From contig NZ_JAERJA010000002.1 of assembly GCF_016827675.1 (NCBI RefSeq), positions 62,001-126,000 of the forward strand: a DNA stretch of 64,000 nt, in the 5' to 3' direction. The notes under the pieces are model-generated. The model was not told where the DNA came from, searched no databases, and was given only the letters and a program-made list of their open reading frames with translations. The translations under genes and the position numbers were made by a program. Numbering within the stretch: position 1 is the stretch's first letter; the number at the start of each line of letters is the position of its first letter. Below, one piece after another: positions 18,808 through 29,672 of the stretch. The DNA comes from Nocardioides limicola. GTDB lineage: Bacteria > Actinomycetota > Actinomycetes > Propionibacteriales > Nocardioidaceae.

Positions 18808-19113
18808 TCAGGCCTCGGCGTCGACGGAGGGGCGACGAACCAGCCGCGCCAACCCGAGCATCAGCAGCAGCACCACAGCGCATCCGAGGATCCCGGCCAC
18901 TGCCACCGAGAGTCGGTCGGAGTCCACGAGCGTGAAGCCATAGTCGGCGAACGGGCTGGCCTCGGTGGCATGGTCGGTCTCGGCGGCGGCGAACCCGGTG
19001 GTCTCGGCGACATGCTCGAGCCCGTCGGGTGACTCGCTGGCATAGAAACTGAGCACTCCGGCGACCAGCAGGGTGGCCAGCAGGGCGAGTGCGGTGAAGG
19101 TACGGCGGCTCAC
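18808..19113 (-). CDS. PDGLE domain protein, CbiN-like subunit of metal ECF transporter
   Basis: A 101-residue protein with two membrane helices flanking an external loop. The loop starts with ASESPDGLEHVAE, the PDGLE signature, and includes several His and acidic residues. In related systems this small subunit (CbiN or NikN) is needed for metal loading of CbiM/NikM. It overlaps the cbiM stop by four bases and is followed by cbiQ after one base. Confidence 0.88.
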   Translation of the reverse strand: MSRRTFTALALLATLLVAGVLSFYASESPDGLEHVAETTGFAAAETDHATEASPFADYGFTLVDSDRLSVAVAGILGCAVVLLLMLGLARLVRRPSVDAEA

Positions 19114-19790
19114 GCGGAGACCTCCTCGACGGTCGGGACGGGTCGGAGGTGGCGGGCGCCGTAGACGAGATCGGGCCTAGCCTTGAGCACCGAGGCGACC
19201 ACCAGCGCGGTGATCACTCCTTCGCCGATCCCGATCAGCACGTGCACGCCGAGCATCGCGGTCAGCACCGCTCCGATCGAGACCGGCGCGGTGCCGCCGA
19301 CGGCGTACAGGCCGGTGAAGACCGCAGCTGCGGCCGGCACGCTGACGAAGGCGGCGGCAAAGGCGACCGGTGGGATGACGGCGTCCCGCTTCGGCAACAC
19401 CAGGACCAGGGCACGGAAGACCAGCCAGCCGACGACCACCCCGACCAGCGCCAGCAGGGTGATGTTGGTCCCCAGCGCAGTGATCCCGCCGTCGGCCATC
19501 AGCAGTGCCTGGACCCCGAGGACGACGCTGACGCACAGGACACCGGTCCAAGGACCGACCAGGATCGCCGCCAGCGCACCACCCATCAGGTGGCCGCTGG
19601 TGCCGGCGCCGACCGGGAAGGTGATCATCTGGGCGGCGAACACGAAGGTGGCCACCAGCCCGGCCATCGGCGCAGTGCGGTCGTCGAGCTCGCGGCGGGC
19701 GCCGCGCAGGGCCAGCGCAACTCCGGCCACGGCGACGGCGCCGGTGGCCGCCGAGGTGGGCAGGTCGAGGAATCCGTCGGGGACGTGCAC
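19110..19790 (-). CDS. cbiM: ECF transporter S component CbiM/NikM
   Basis: A 226-residue substrate-specific membrane subunit. It begins Met-His-Val-Pro-Asp-Gly-Phe-Leu; in NikM structures the N-terminal Met and His2 coordinate the Ni2+, so the GTG at 19790 is surely the start. Conserved helices contain FPVGAGTSGHLMGGALAAIL, with a metal-site His, and DGGITALGTN. A match to the Nur consensus lies 44 bases upstream, which favours nickel over cobalt; no cobalamin riboswitch was seen. Confidence 0.92.
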   Translation of the reverse strand: MHVPDGFLDLPTSAATGAVAVAGVALALRGARRELDDRTAPMAGLVATFVFAAQMITFPVGAGTSGHLMGGALAAILVGPWTGVLCVSVVLGVQALLMADGGITALGTNITLLALVGVVVGWLVFRALVLVLPKRDAVIPPVAFAAAFVSVPAAAAVFTGLYAVGGTAPVSIGAVLTAMLGVHVLIGIGEGVITALVVASVLKARPDLVYGARHLRPVPTVEEVSA

Positions 19791-19833
19791 GAGGGGTCCT
19801 TGTAGGTTGAGGACACGAACAGCGACACTCTAG

Positions 19834-19850
19834 TTGCAAACGACTCGCAA
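19834..19850. promoter_or_regulatory. Candidate Nur (nickel uptake regulator) box
   Basis: TTGCAA-ACGAC-TCGCAA. The consensus known from Streptomyces Nur is TTGCAA, five bases, TTGCAA; the site here differs at one position. It sits between the divergent cbiM operon (start 19790) and the peroxiredoxin gene (start 19879), in position to block transcription of the transporter when nickel is plentiful, and possibly to act on the peroxiredoxin too. Confidence 0.65.
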
Positions 19851-19878
19851 CAGCAATCGCACGTCGAAAGGACTGCAC

Positions 19879-20358
19879 GTGAGCGCCTCCCGTCTCGCCG
19901 TCGGCGACCAGGCACCCGACTTCACCCTGACCAGTGACACCGGCGAGGAGGTCACTCTGTCGTCGCTGCGCGGCACGAAGGTGATCGTCTACTTCTACCC
20001 GGCAGCGATGACGCCGGGCTGCACGAAGCAGGCCTGCGACTTCACCGATTCGATCGACCGGCTTCGCGGCGAGGGCTTCGAGGTGCTCGGGATCTCCCCG
20101 GACAAGCCCACCAAGTTGGCCAAGTTCCGCGAGCGCGACGCACTCACCATCACCCTGCTCTCCGACCCTGACAAGGAAGTGATGACGGCCTGGGGCGCCT
20201 TCGGCGAGAAGAAGCTCTACGGCAAGCTCGTCCAGGGAGTGATCCGGTCGACGATCGTGGTCGGTGAGGACGGCACCGTGGAGCTGGCGCAGTACAACGT
20301 CAAGGCGACCGGCCACGTGGCCAAGCTGCGCCGAGATCTGGGCCTCGACGCCGCGTGA
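19879..20358 (+). CDS. bcp: Thioredoxin-dependent thiol peroxidase (BCP/PrxQ)
   Basis: A 159-residue peroxiredoxin that reduces H2O2 and organic peroxides using thioredoxin. The core is VGDQAPDFTL, then VIVYFYPAAMTPGCTKQACDF with the peroxidatic Cys and, five residues later, the resolving Cys of the atypical two-Cys PrxQ class; downstream RSTIVV and GTVELA. GTG at 19879 is used because AAAGGA lies seven bases before it; the longer frame from 19834 would run through the Nur-like site. Confidence 0.9.
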   Translation: MSASRLAVGDQAPDFTLTSDTGEEVTLSSLRGTKVIVYFYPAAMTPGCTKQACDFTDSIDRLRGEGFEVLGISPDKPTKLAKFRERDALTITLLSDPDKEVMTAWGAFGEKKLYGKLVQGVIRSTIVVGEDGTVELAQYNVKATGHVAKLRRDLGLDAA

Positions 20359-20389
20359 GAGGGTCAGCGGCCCTAAGGTTGGTCGCTGA

Positions 20390-20466
20390 GCGCCCGTAGC
20401 CCAACAGGCAGAGGCACCAGGTTTAGGTCCTGGCCAGTGTGAGTTCGACTCTCACCGGGCGCACCA
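20390..20466 (+). tRNA. tRNA with anticodon TAG (Leu) but a short variable loop
   Basis: A well-formed class I cloverleaf: acceptor GCGCCCG/CGGGCGC, D stem GCC/GGC, anticodon stem CCAGG/CCTGG with loop TTTAGGT (anticodon TAG at 20424-20426), five-base variable loop CCAGT, T arm GTGAG-TTCGACT-CTCAC, A73 and encoded CCA (20464-20466). By anticodon it reads CUA (Leu), but normal bacterial tRNA-Leu has a long variable arm, absent here. The other three tRNAs in the window lack an encoded CCA. It may be an unusual leucine tRNA, a tRNA with another identity, or one used outside translation. Confidence 0.75.
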
Positions 20467-20489
20467 CTTCCGGCGTACCCCGCGGACAA

Positions 20490-20567
20490 GGCCCAACTCG
20501 ACGCGGATAGGGCCCAACTCGACGCGGATAGGGCCCAACTCGGCGCGGATGGGGCCCAACTCGGCGG
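20490..20567. repeat. Tandem 21-bp repeat, four copies
   Basis: Unit GGCCCAACTCGACGCGGATA plus one G; the first two copies are nearly identical, the third has CGGCGCGGAT, and the last is cut short and runs into a G tract. It fills the gap between the TAG tRNA and the end of rdgB. Each unit holds GGGCCC, a six-base palindrome. No likely coding role. Confidence 0.75.
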
Positions 20568-20583
20568 GGGGGGTGAGGTGGAA

Positions 20584-21186
20584 TTAGGTGAGGGTGGCGA
20601 CCAGGTGCGGCACCAGCTCCCGCAACGCGGCACCGCGATGGGAGATGGCGTCCTTCTGGTCGCTGGTCAGCTCGGCGGTGGTGACGTCCGGGTGGGCATC
20701 GGCGGCGAAGACCACGTCGTAGCCGAAGCCGCCGACACCGCGCTGCTCGTGGATGATCCGGCCCGGCATGGTGCCGAGCACCACCGTCTCGCCGCCGTCG
20801 TGGACGAACGCCAACGCGCAGGCGAAGTGGGCGCCCCGGCGCTCGTGGGGGACATCGCTGAGCTGGTCGAGGAGCAGCAGGTTGTTGCGGTCGTCGTCAC
20901 GGGGTTTGCCGGCCCACCTCGCGGAGAGCACCCCGGGCATCTGGTTCAGCGCCTCGACGCAGAGCCCGGAGTCGTCGGCGACGCACGGCAGCCCCGTCCG
21001 GGCATAGCCGGCGCGAGCCTTGAGCAGGGCGTTGCCCTCGAAGGTCGGCTGGTCCTCGACCGGTTCGTCGTACGCCGGCACGTCCGTCAGGCCGACCACC
21101 TCGACGCCCGGCAGCTGCTCGGCGAGGATCCGGCGCAGCTCGCCGAGCTTCTTGGCGTTGCCGGAGGCCAGCAGCAGCCGGGTCAC
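20584..21186 (-). CDS. rdgB: Non-canonical purine NTP pyrophosphatase (RdgB/HAM1)
   Basis: A 200-residue house-cleaning enzyme that hydrolyses ITP, dITP and XTP to monophosphates, keeping them out of DNA and RNA. Family marks: [18 protein letters not shown] at the N-terminus, [13 protein letters not shown], the catalytic [18 protein letters not shown], and [11 protein letters not shown], with [10 protein letters not shown] near the end. GTG at 21186 overlaps the rph stop by four bases, the usual actinobacterial rph-rdgB pair. Confidence 0.95.
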   Translation of the reverse strand: MTRLLLASGNAKKLGELRRILAEQLPGVEVVGLTDVPAYDEPVEDQPTFEGNALLKARAGYARTGLPCVADDSGLCVEALNQMPGVLSARWAGKPRDDDRNNLLLLDQLSDVPHERRGAHFACALAFVHDGGETVVLGTMPGRIIHEQRGVGGFGYDVVFAADAHPDVTTAELTSDQKDAISHRGAALRELVPHLVATLT

Positions 21187-21923
21187 CGAGGCAGCTCCTG
21201 GGCGAGCGCCTCGTGCTGGAGCCTGGTCAGGTCGGCGCAGCCCTTCTCGGCCAGCGCCAGCAGCGCGTCCAGCTCCGACCGGTCGAAGGCGACGCCCTCG
21301 GCGGTGCCCTGCACCTCGACGAACTTGCCGTCGCCGGTCATCACCACGTTCATGTCGGTCTCGGCGCGCACGTCCTCGACGTAGGGCAGATCCAGCCGGG
21401 GCAGGCCGTCGACGATGCCGACACTGACCGCGGCCACCGAGCCGTTCAGCGGCCTCGCCCCCTCGGCCAGCGCACCCTTGCCCTGCAGGTGCGCGATGGC
21501 ATCCGCGAGCGCCACGTAGGCCCCGGTGATCGCCGCCGTCCGGGTGCCCCCGTCGGCCTGCAGCACGTCACAGTCCAAGACGATCGTGTTCTCACCCAGA
21601 GCCCGGTAGTCCACCACCGCGCGCAGCGACCGGCCGATCAGCCGCGAGATCTCGTGGGTCCGGCCACCGATCCTGCCCTTGACCGACTCCCGGTCCGATC
21701 GGGTGTTGGTGGCGGCCGGCAGCATCGCGTACTCCGCCGTCACCCAGCCCAGCCCGGAGCCCTTGCGCCAGCGCGGCACGCTCTCGGTGGCCGAGGCGGC
21801 GCAGAGCACCCGGGTGCCGCCGAACTCGACGAGGACGGAGCCCGCGGCATGGTCGAGCCAGCCTCGGGTGATCTTGATCGGGCGGAGTTCGTCGTCGGCG
21901 CGGCCGTCGGCTCGTGAGGTCAT
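21183..21923 (-). CDS. rph: Ribonuclease PH
   Basis: A 246-residue phosphorolytic 3' exoribonuclease that trims tRNA precursors. Typical blocks are [61 protein letters not shown] with the phosphate-binding Arg residues, [19 protein letters not shown], and [17 protein letters not shown]. The length fits. Upstream lies a GDSL hydrolase gene on the same strand, 28 bases away. Confidence 0.95.
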   Translation of the reverse strand: MTSRADGRADDELRPIKITRGWLDHAAGSVLVEFGGTRVLCAASATESVPRWRKGSGLGWVTAEYAMLPAATNTRSDRESVKGRIGGRTHEISRLIGRSLRAVVDYRALGENTIVLDCDVLQADGGTRTAAITGAYVALADAIAHLQGKGALAEGARPLNGSVAAVSVGIVDGLPRLDLPYVEDVRAETDMNVVMTGDGKFVEVQGTAEGVAFDRSELDALLALAEKGCADLTRLQHEALAQELPR

Positions 21924-21951
21924 GAGGTGTGACCCTAGCCAGAATCCGCGC

Positions 21952-22728
21952 TCACCGGGCAGCCGGCTCCATCACGGACGGAGTACGCCGAGCCCTGGCC
22001 ACCGCCAGCCGAGCCGCCCATGGCCCCAGGTCGCGGGCCCGCCGCCCGAACCACGGCACCCCCTCGGTGACCATCCAGGACAGGTCGGAACGCCAGGTGG
22101 GCGGTGGCCCGGTCGGCAGTTGGGAGGGCCGGGGGAAGGCGATCCCCTCGGTCGCCAGCCGGTCGGCGAAGGCCGCTGCCAGGGCCCGGTGACCCAGTTC
22201 GGAGGGATGCAGTCGGTCCACCGACCAGAACTCCCGGGCGCGGACCTCGGGACAGTCGGCCAGGTCGACGCGGATCCCGCCGAAGTGGGCGTACACCTCG
22301 TCGTAGGCCCGGTTCACCGCCTCGATCCGGGCCATCAGCGGGCGCCGCAGGAATCCCGGCAACCCGAAGACCTCCCCGTGGTCGTGGAACCGCACGGTGA
22401 GCAACAGCGCACCGTGCCCGTGCAGCGCCTCGGCACAGCTCATCAGGTCGTCGCGGACCGCGACCGGGTCCCAGGTGGACCGCATCGTGTCGTTGACGCC
22501 GACGATCAGCGAAGCCAGCGTGGGTTGATGGCCGAGCGCGACCCGGAGTTGGTCGGTGCGCACTGCTCGCGCGGTGGCCCCGGAGACCGCGACGTTGCAG
22601 AAGGACACGTCGTGTGCGCGTCCCATCGCGGCGGCCAGGATCCGCGCCCAGCCCCGCCACCCGTCGCCGAGGGGGTCACCGATGCCGAAGGTGGTGCTGT
22701 CTCCCAGGGCTGCGAACCGCAGGTACAT
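21952..22728 (-). CDS. SGNH/GDSL hydrolase family protein
   Basis: A 258-residue esterase or lipase-like protein. Block I is [20 protein letters not shown] with the catalytic Ser, block II has the Gly in [10 protein letters not shown], block III is IVGVNDTMR with the oxyanion Asn, and block V is [14 protein letters not shown] with the Asp and His. No signal peptide, so it probably acts in the cytoplasm. The Met at 22728 begins just before the first strand. The substrate is unknown. Confidence 0.85.
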   Translation of the reverse strand: MYLRFAALGDSTTFGIGDPLGDGWRGWARILAAAMGRAHDVSFCNVAVSGATARAVRTDQLRVALGHQPTLASLIVGVNDTMRSTWDPVAVRDDLMSCAEALHGHGALLLTVRFHDHGEVFGLPGFLRRPLMARIEAVNRAYDEVYAHFGGIRVDLADCPEVRAREFWSVDRLHPSELGHRALAAAFADRLATEGIAFPRPSQLPTGPPPTWRSDLSWMVTEGVPWFGRRARDLGPWAARLAVARARRTPSVMEPAAR

Positions 22729-22815
22729 GGCAGCAGCGTGACCGGGCCGAGTACGCCCCCGCACCGTCGAGGTGACGGGTCGGGCAACTCCTGGTGAACG
22801 CCTTCCGGGTGTGAC

Positions 22816-23649
22816 TCAGCGCGGTTCGGCGCGCAGCACCCGGAGGCTGCCCAGCGTCACCGGGATCACCACCCAGATCAGCACCGCCGAGCCGAAGCGT
22901 GCGTAGTCGATCAGCCCGACCTCCACGATCCTGCCGGTCAGGTCAACGCCGGCCATCAGCGGGGCGCCGGCCAGGTTCATGTCCACCCACGGCAACACGG
23001 CACGGGCCCAGTCGAAGAAGGCGAGCAGCGGGGCGTAGACCATGAACGGCAGGATGAATCCGAAGAGATAGAAGAGCGCGATCGCTCCGGGTGTGTTCAA
23101 CAGCAGCGTCGCCAGGCCGAAGCCCATCAGGAAGAACAGGATCTGCACGGTCACGGCCCAGGCCAGTGTCGATGCCTCCAGGTCCCACACCACCTCGTTG
23201 CCGGTGAGCACCCCGTACATCAGGTTGCCGAGCGCGCCCAGCACGATGGCGACCACGATGGTCAGCACCGCCAGCCCGGAGACGGCGCTCAGTTTGGCGG
23301 CGATCACCCGGAGTCGACGCGGCTCCAGGGCGAAGGTGACCATGTGGGTCCGCTGCCCCCACTCGTTGGTGACGGTGAGCACCGCGAAGACCGGGATCAG
23401 CACCGACACCGGGAGCATCAGGATCTCCGAGAGCCCCGACGCCGTGACCGTGCTGTCGGTCAGGGTGACCACCAGCAGGGTCAACGAGATGGTGAGCAGC
23501 AGCATCAGTCCGGTGATGGCGAGCAACCAGAAGCCGGCCCGGGTGTCCAGCATCTTGCGCCACTCCACCCGCACCAGCCGCAGGAACGGGGTGCGCGGAG
23601 TGCCGCTGAGGTCCAGGGTCAGTGGACGGTCGATCTGTTCGGTGGTCAT
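22816..23649 (-). CDS. ABC transporter permease (ABC-2 type)
   Basis: A 277-residue membrane subunit. After a short cytoplasmic stretch (FLRLVRVEWRKMLDTRAGFW) it has about six transmembrane helices, with the NEWGQRTHMVTFALEP loop common to ABC-2 permeases that export drugs, lipids or peptides. It overlaps the ATPase stop by four bases (ATGA), so the pair is one unit. The first residues resemble those of the partial permease at 63745 (VELRKMFDTRSGRW), so the two are paralogues. The cargo is unknown. Confidence 0.85.
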   Translation of the reverse strand: MTTEQIDRPLTLDLSGTPRTPFLRLVRVEWRKMLDTRAGFWLLAITGLMLLLTISLTLLVVTLTDSTVTASGLSEILMLPVSVLIPVFAVLTVTNEWGQRTHMVTFALEPRRLRVIAAKLSAVSGLAVLTIVVAIVLGALGNLMYGVLTGNEVVWDLEASTLAWAVTVQILFFLMGFGLATLLLNTPGAIALFYLFGFILPFMVYAPLLAFFDWARAVLPWVDMNLAGAPLMAGVDLTGRIVEVGLIDYARFGSAVLIWVVIPVTLGSLRVLRAEPR

Positions 23650-24554
23650 GCCACGCCTCCGAGGTCGTCGCGTTGGGTGCTGGAGGTGAGCTCCAGGAAG
23701 AGGTCCTCGAGCCCGGAGGCCCCGGAGCGCAGGTCGGTGAGCACGATCTGCTTGTCGGCGGCGAGCCTGCCGACCTCGACCGTCGCCGCACCGATCCGCA
23801 ACCCCTGTCCGGCGGCCTCCACGGAGAAGCCGTGCTCCTCCGCCGCCGCCGCCAGGGCGGTGTTGTCCAGTGACGTCACCAGGGTCACGTCGTGGTGAGT
23901 GCCCTCCAGCAGCGTCTGCTTGTCGCCTTGGGCGACCACCCGGCCGTGGCCGATCAGGATCAGTTCGTCGGCGATCAACTCGACCTCGTTGAGCAGGTGG
24001 CTCGACAGCAGCACGCTGCCGCCGCGGTCGGCGTACTCCTTGAGCAGCGAGCGCATCCATCGGATGCCGGCCGGGTCGAGACCGTTGGCGGGCTCGTCGA
24101 GGATCAGCACGGACGGATCACCGAGCAGCGCGTGCGCGATGCCGAGTCGCTGCCGCATGCCGAGGGAGTAGTTGCGGATCCGACGCTTGGCCTCGGCCGG
24201 GGTGAGGCTGACCAGGGCCAGCATCTCGTCGACCCGGGTCCGCGGCAGGCCCATCTCCATCGCGGCCAGGGTGAGCACCTCGCGGCCGGTGCGGCCGGCG
24301 TGCTGCGCCGAGGCGTCCAGAAGCACCCCCACGTGTCGGCCCGGGTTGGGGATGTCGGCGTACCGGTGTCCCCCGATCAACGCCTCCCCGCTCGTCGCTG
24401 GGGCCAGGCCCACCAGCACCTTCATGGTGGTGGTCTTGCCGGCGCCGTTCGGCCCCAGGAAGCCGGTGACCCGGCCGGGCTGACAACTGAACGAGATGTC
24501 GTCGACGGCGGTGAAGGCACCGTAGCGCTTGGTCAGACTGTTCACTTCGATCAC
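23646..24554 (-). CDS. ABC transporter ATP-binding protein
   Basis: A 302-residue ATPase of the drug/lipid exporter type. Walker A is FLGPNGAGKTT near residue 36, signature NYSLGMRQRLGIA, Walker B VLILDEPANGLDPAG and the switch His in LLSSHLLNEVE. A C-terminal domain of about 85 residues follows, ending GLEDLFLELTSSTQ. It starts at GTG with AAGGAGG upstream. It is strikingly like the ATPase at 62831, with shared blocks such as GVLLDASAQHAGRTGRE, so a duplication within the genome is likely. Confidence 0.92.
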   Translation of the reverse strand: MIEVNSLTKRYGAFTAVDDISFSCQPGRVTGFLGPNGAGKTTTMKVLVGLAPATSGEALIGGHRYADIPNPGRHVGVLLDASAQHAGRTGREVLTLAAMEMGLPRTRVDEMLALVSLTPAEAKRRIRNYSLGMRQRLGIAHALLGDPSVLILDEPANGLDPAGIRWMRSLLKEYADRGGSVLLSSHLLNEVELIADELILIGHGRVVAQGDKQTLLEGTHHDVTLVTSLDNTALAAAAEEHGFSVEAAGQGLRIGAATVEVGRLAADKQIVLTDLRSGASGLEDLFLELTSSTQRDDLGGVA

Positions 24555-24638
24555 GGGTCGTTTCCTCCTTGGCGACCGGTGAGCACCCCCGCTGATGTGG
24601 CGCCCCGGACCACCTTACGGGTGAACCGGTGATCGACG

Positions 24639-25403
24639 TCAGATCTTGTAGACGGCGCCGGTGTGGGCCAGGTCGATCGGGCCGTCGTACACGTCGGCGG
24701 CCTCCTCCAGAGCCACCTTGGGGTCGTGCCAGGCGGGCACGTGGGTGAGCACCAGTCGCCCCACACCGGCCTTGGTGGCGGCCTCGCCGGCCTCGCGGCC
24801 GGTCAGGTGCAGGTCGGGCGGGTTGTCCTTGCCCTCCATGAAGGCGGCCTCGGCGAGCAGCAGATCGGCCCCCGCGGCGGCCTCGTCCAGTCCACGGCAC
24901 GGCCCGGTGTCACCGGAGAAGGTCAGCGTGCGACCCTCGGCGGTCACCCGCAGTGCGTAGGCCTCGACCGGGTGCACGACCGGCGTGGTGACGACGCTGA
25001 ACGGCCCGACCTGGACCGGGAGGCCGTCGTGGATCCGGAAGTCGAACTCCTCGTGCATGCCCGGATCCAGCGGCAGGTCGTAGGCCCTGGCCATCCGGTC
25101 GGCGGTGCCGTGCGGACCCCAGACCGGGATCCGGCCCGCGTGACCGGTGGGGTGGTAGCGCCGGAGCACGTAGTAGCCGCACAGGTCCAGACAGTGGTCG
25201 GCATGCAGGTGGGAGAGAAAGACCGCGTCGATCTGCAAGGGGTCGGCGTACCGGTGCAGCACCCCGAGCGCACCGCTGCCCAGGTCCATCAGGATCCGCC
25301 AGGTGCGACCCTCATGGGCGCACTCGAGGAGGTAGCTGCTGGCCGGGGACTCGGGGCCGGGGTAGGAACCCGAGCAGCCGATCACCGTCATCCGGAACGT
25401 CAT
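24639..25403 (-). CDS. MBL-fold metallo-hydrolase (RNase Z-like)
   Basis: A 254-residue metallo-beta-lactamase-fold enzyme. The metal site is [15 protein letters not shown] (HxHxDH), with further ligands His in [12 protein letters not shown], Asp in [11 protein letters not shown] and His in LTHVPAWHD near the C-terminus. This is the gene usually found between murI and rph in actinobacteria; some relatives are RNase Z-like or phosphodiesterases, but the tRNA-binding exosite is not evident. It overlaps murI by four bases. Confidence 0.88.
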   Translation of the reverse strand: MTFRMTVIGCSGSYPGPESPASSYLLECAHEGRTWRILMDLGSGALGVLHRYADPLQIDAVFLSHLHADHCLDLCGYYVLRRYHPTGHAGRIPVWGPHGTADRMARAYDLPLDPGMHEEFDFRIHDGLPVQVGPFSVVTTPVVHPVEAYALRVTAEGRTLTFSGDTGPCRGLDEAAAGADLLLAEAAFMEGKDNPPDLHLTGREAGEAATKAGVGRLVLTHVPAWHDPKVALEEAADVYDGPIDLAHTGAVYKI

Positions 25404-26212
25404 GCCATCCCCCCGACGAACTGGTGGGCGTCGCCGAGCTCGGGGCCCAGGAAGCGCCGGCCGATGCCCTCGAACTCCTCGGGTGCGCCGGTGGTCAGGA
25501 ACCGGTACGTCGGCACGCCGCCGTCACGCATCAGGTCGGCGTCGGCGAGCATCCGGTAGACGTCCTTGGCACACTCCTCGGCCGAACTGACCAGCGTCAC
25601 CTGGTCGCCCATCACATAGGAGATGACGCCGGTGAGCAGCGGGTAGTGGGTGCATCCGAGGATCAGCGTGTCGACACCAGCGGAGGTGAGCGGGTCGAGG
25701 TACTCGTGAGCCACCTTGATCAGCTGGTCCCCACCGGTCACCCCCTGCTCGACGAAGTCGACGAAGCGGGGGCAGGCCTGGGTGTGCAGGTCCACGTGCG
25801 GCGCGGCGGCGAAGGCGTCGTCGTAGGCGAGCGACTCGGCGGTGGCCCGGGTGCAGATCACACCGATGCGACCGGTCCTGCTGGAGGCGACCGCCCGCCG
25901 GGTGGCCGGCAGGATCACCTCGATCACGGGTACGTCGTACCGCTCCCGGGCGTCGCGCAGCATCGCCGCACTCGCCGAGTTGCAGGCGATCACCAGCGCC
26001 TTGACCCCCTGCTCGACCAAATGGTCCAGGCATTCGAGGGCGTACTCGCGGACCTCGCCGATGGGTTTGGGACCGTACGGCGAACGGGCGGTGTCGCCGA
26101 CGTAGACGATCGACTCGTGCGGGAGTTGGTCGATCACCGAACGGGCCACGGTGAGGCCACCGAAGCCGGAGTCGAAGATACCGATGGGGGCATCGGCCTG
26201 TGAACGGACCAT
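25400..26212 (-). CDS. murI: Glutamate racemase
   Basis: A 270-residue cofactor-independent racemase that makes D-glutamate for peptidoglycan. The two catalytic Cys lie in [12 protein letters not shown] and [12 protein letters not shown]; substrate-binding parts are [16 protein letters not shown] and [11 protein letters not shown]. Met at 26212 was chosen over an in-frame start 15 codons upstream that would run into the promoter of the divergent phosphodiesterase gene. First gene of the murI-MBL-(ABC pair, GDSL)-rph-rdgB cluster. Confidence 0.93.
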   Translation of the reverse strand: MVRSQADAPIGIFDSGFGGLTVARSVIDQLPHESIVYVGDTARSPYGPKPIGEVREYALECLDHLVEQGVKALVIACNSASAAMLRDARERYDVPVIEVILPATRRAVASSRTGRIGVICTRATAESLAYDDAFAAAPHVDLHTQACPRFVDFVEQGVTGGDQLIKVAHEYLDPLTSAGVDTLILGCTHYPLLTGVISYVMGDQVTLVSSAEECAKDVYRMLADADLMRDGGVPTYRFLTTGAPEEFEGIGRRFLGPELGDAHQFVGGMA

Positions 26213-26294
26213 GGCCACCCAGCGTAAGGGTTGCGGCGCCCCCGTGGGGTGCGACAACGGTCACGCCCGCGGGCGTGTCCTACGCTGGGTGTCC

Positions 26295-27338
26295 ATGGAG
26301 CTCCGTCGGTGGCTGGCCACATTCACGGTGGGCGCGGCCGTCCTGGTCTGGCCCGCGACCTCGCTGACGGTCGCCGCGGAACCCTCCCCCGAACCACTCC
26401 TGTCGGCGCGGACCCCGGGACCCGCCACGCAGGTCGTGCTCGTCTCCATCGACGGGCTCCGCTCCCCCGCGATCCGGGCGCTGGGGCCGGAACGAGCCCC
26501 GACGCTGCACCGGCTGATCGATGAGGGCGCGTCCACGTTGAACGCGCGCACTGCCGTCGAGTCGACCTCGACCATGCCCAACCACACGTCACTGCTGACC
26601 GGTCGCCGGGTGGCCGAGGGCGGCGGCGGGCACGGCGTCTGGATCAACCACGACGATGGCCGAACCGTGCATGCGATGGCCGGCGGCTACGTGACCAGCA
26701 TCCTGGACGTGGTCGTCGACGCCGGCGGCACCACGGCCGTCTACGCCAACAAGGACAAGTTCGCCCTGTTCCGGCGCACCTGGCGCCGACATGGGGCGGG
26801 CGGCAGCAAACTGGACCGCTACGTCCTACGAGAGCGGCAGCGCGCGGTGATCCGACGGTTCACCCGGGACGTGTCGGCGGGGCGCACCCACACGCTGAGC
26901 CTGGTCCATCTGGCGTTGCCCGATGTGACCGGCCACCGCGACGGCTTCCGCAGCCGCTCCTACCTGAGGTCGGTGGAGCTCACCGATCGGCACCTCGGCC
27001 GACTGCTGGCCCGGGTCGAGAACTCGTCGCTGGGCGGGCGCACCGCGCTGATCGTCACCTCCGACCACGGCGCGGTCGGGGTGAGCCACCGAGACCCGAC
27101 CAAGGTGGCCAACTATCGGGTCCCGTTCCTGGTCTGGGGTCCGGAGGTGCCGGCGGGACGGAACCTCTATCGGATGAACCAGGGCTACGCCAACCCCGGC
27201 CGGACCCGTCCGTCGTACGCCGCCAGGCCGGCACCGGTGCGCAACGGCGCGGCCGCCAATGTGGCGGCCAGCCTGTTGGGGCTGGCCCCGGTGAGCGGCA
27301 GCGAACTGGGCCGTGACCTGCGCGTCACCCGCCGCTGA
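26295..27338 (+). CDS. Secreted alkaline phosphatase/nucleotide pyrophosphatase superfamily protein
   Basis: A 347-residue exported enzyme with a signal peptide (RRWLATFTVGAAVLVWPATSLTVAAE). Metal-binding sites of the NPP type are VLVSIDGLRSPAI (Asp), the nucleophile Thr in STMPNHTSLLTG, SLVHLALPDVTGHRDGF (Asp and His) and TSDHGAVGVSH (Asp, His, His). It probably cleaves phosphodiesters or phosphate esters outside the cell. ATG at 26295 is eight bases after TACGCT (26281-26286), fitting a leaderless message. Confidence 0.85.
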   Translation: MELRRWLATFTVGAAVLVWPATSLTVAAEPSPEPLLSARTPGPATQVVLVSIDGLRSPAIRALGPERAPTLHRLIDEGASTLNARTAVESTSTMPNHTSLLTGRRVAEGGGGHGVWINHDDGRTVHAMAGGYVTSILDVVVDAGGTTAVYANKDKFALFRRTWRRHGAGGSKLDRYVLRERQRAVIRRFTRDVSAGRTHTLSLVHLALPDVTGHRDGFRSRSYLRSVELTDRHLGRLLARVENSSLGGRTALIVTSDHGAVGVSHRDPTKVANYRVPFLVWGPEVPAGRNLYRMNQGYANPGRTRPSYAARPAPVRNGAAANVAASLLGLAPVSGSELGRDLRVTRR

Positions 27339-27360
27339 GGTCGCACCGCTCGGCAGGGTG

Positions 27361-27504
27361 GCCTCGATACACCGCCTCGCAAGCTCGGCGGCACTCGACC
27401 ACCGAAGGAGACGGCCGACCACCGAAGGGAGGCGGCACTCGACCACCGAAGGGAGGCGGCACTCGACCACGACGGCTCGGCGGCACTCGACCACCGAGAC
27501 AGGC
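27361..27504. repeat. Intergenic repeat block with CTCGACCACCG units
   Basis: After a CCTCGATACACCGCC start come at least four copies of CGGCACTCGACCAC and three of ACCACCGAAGG, spaced 23-25 bases or multiples. It lies between convergent genes. A related single unit (CTCAATACGC ... CACTCGACCGCCG) lies at 61348-61379. The style resembles the dispersed CTCGACCACCG repeats common between genes in Nocardioides; that link is from memory of the genus, not a search. Confidence 0.7.
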
Positions 27505-29671
<2,167 letters not shown>

Positions 29672-29672
29672 C

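Noticed and set aside
19791..19878. Cobalamin riboswitch upstream of cbiM
   Set aside because: The gap is only 88 bases and lacks the B12-box; a Nur-like palindrome explains it better.
20390..20466. Site-specific integration of a mobile element at this tRNA
   Set aside because: No integrase gene and no second copy of the tRNA 3' end were seen in the window.
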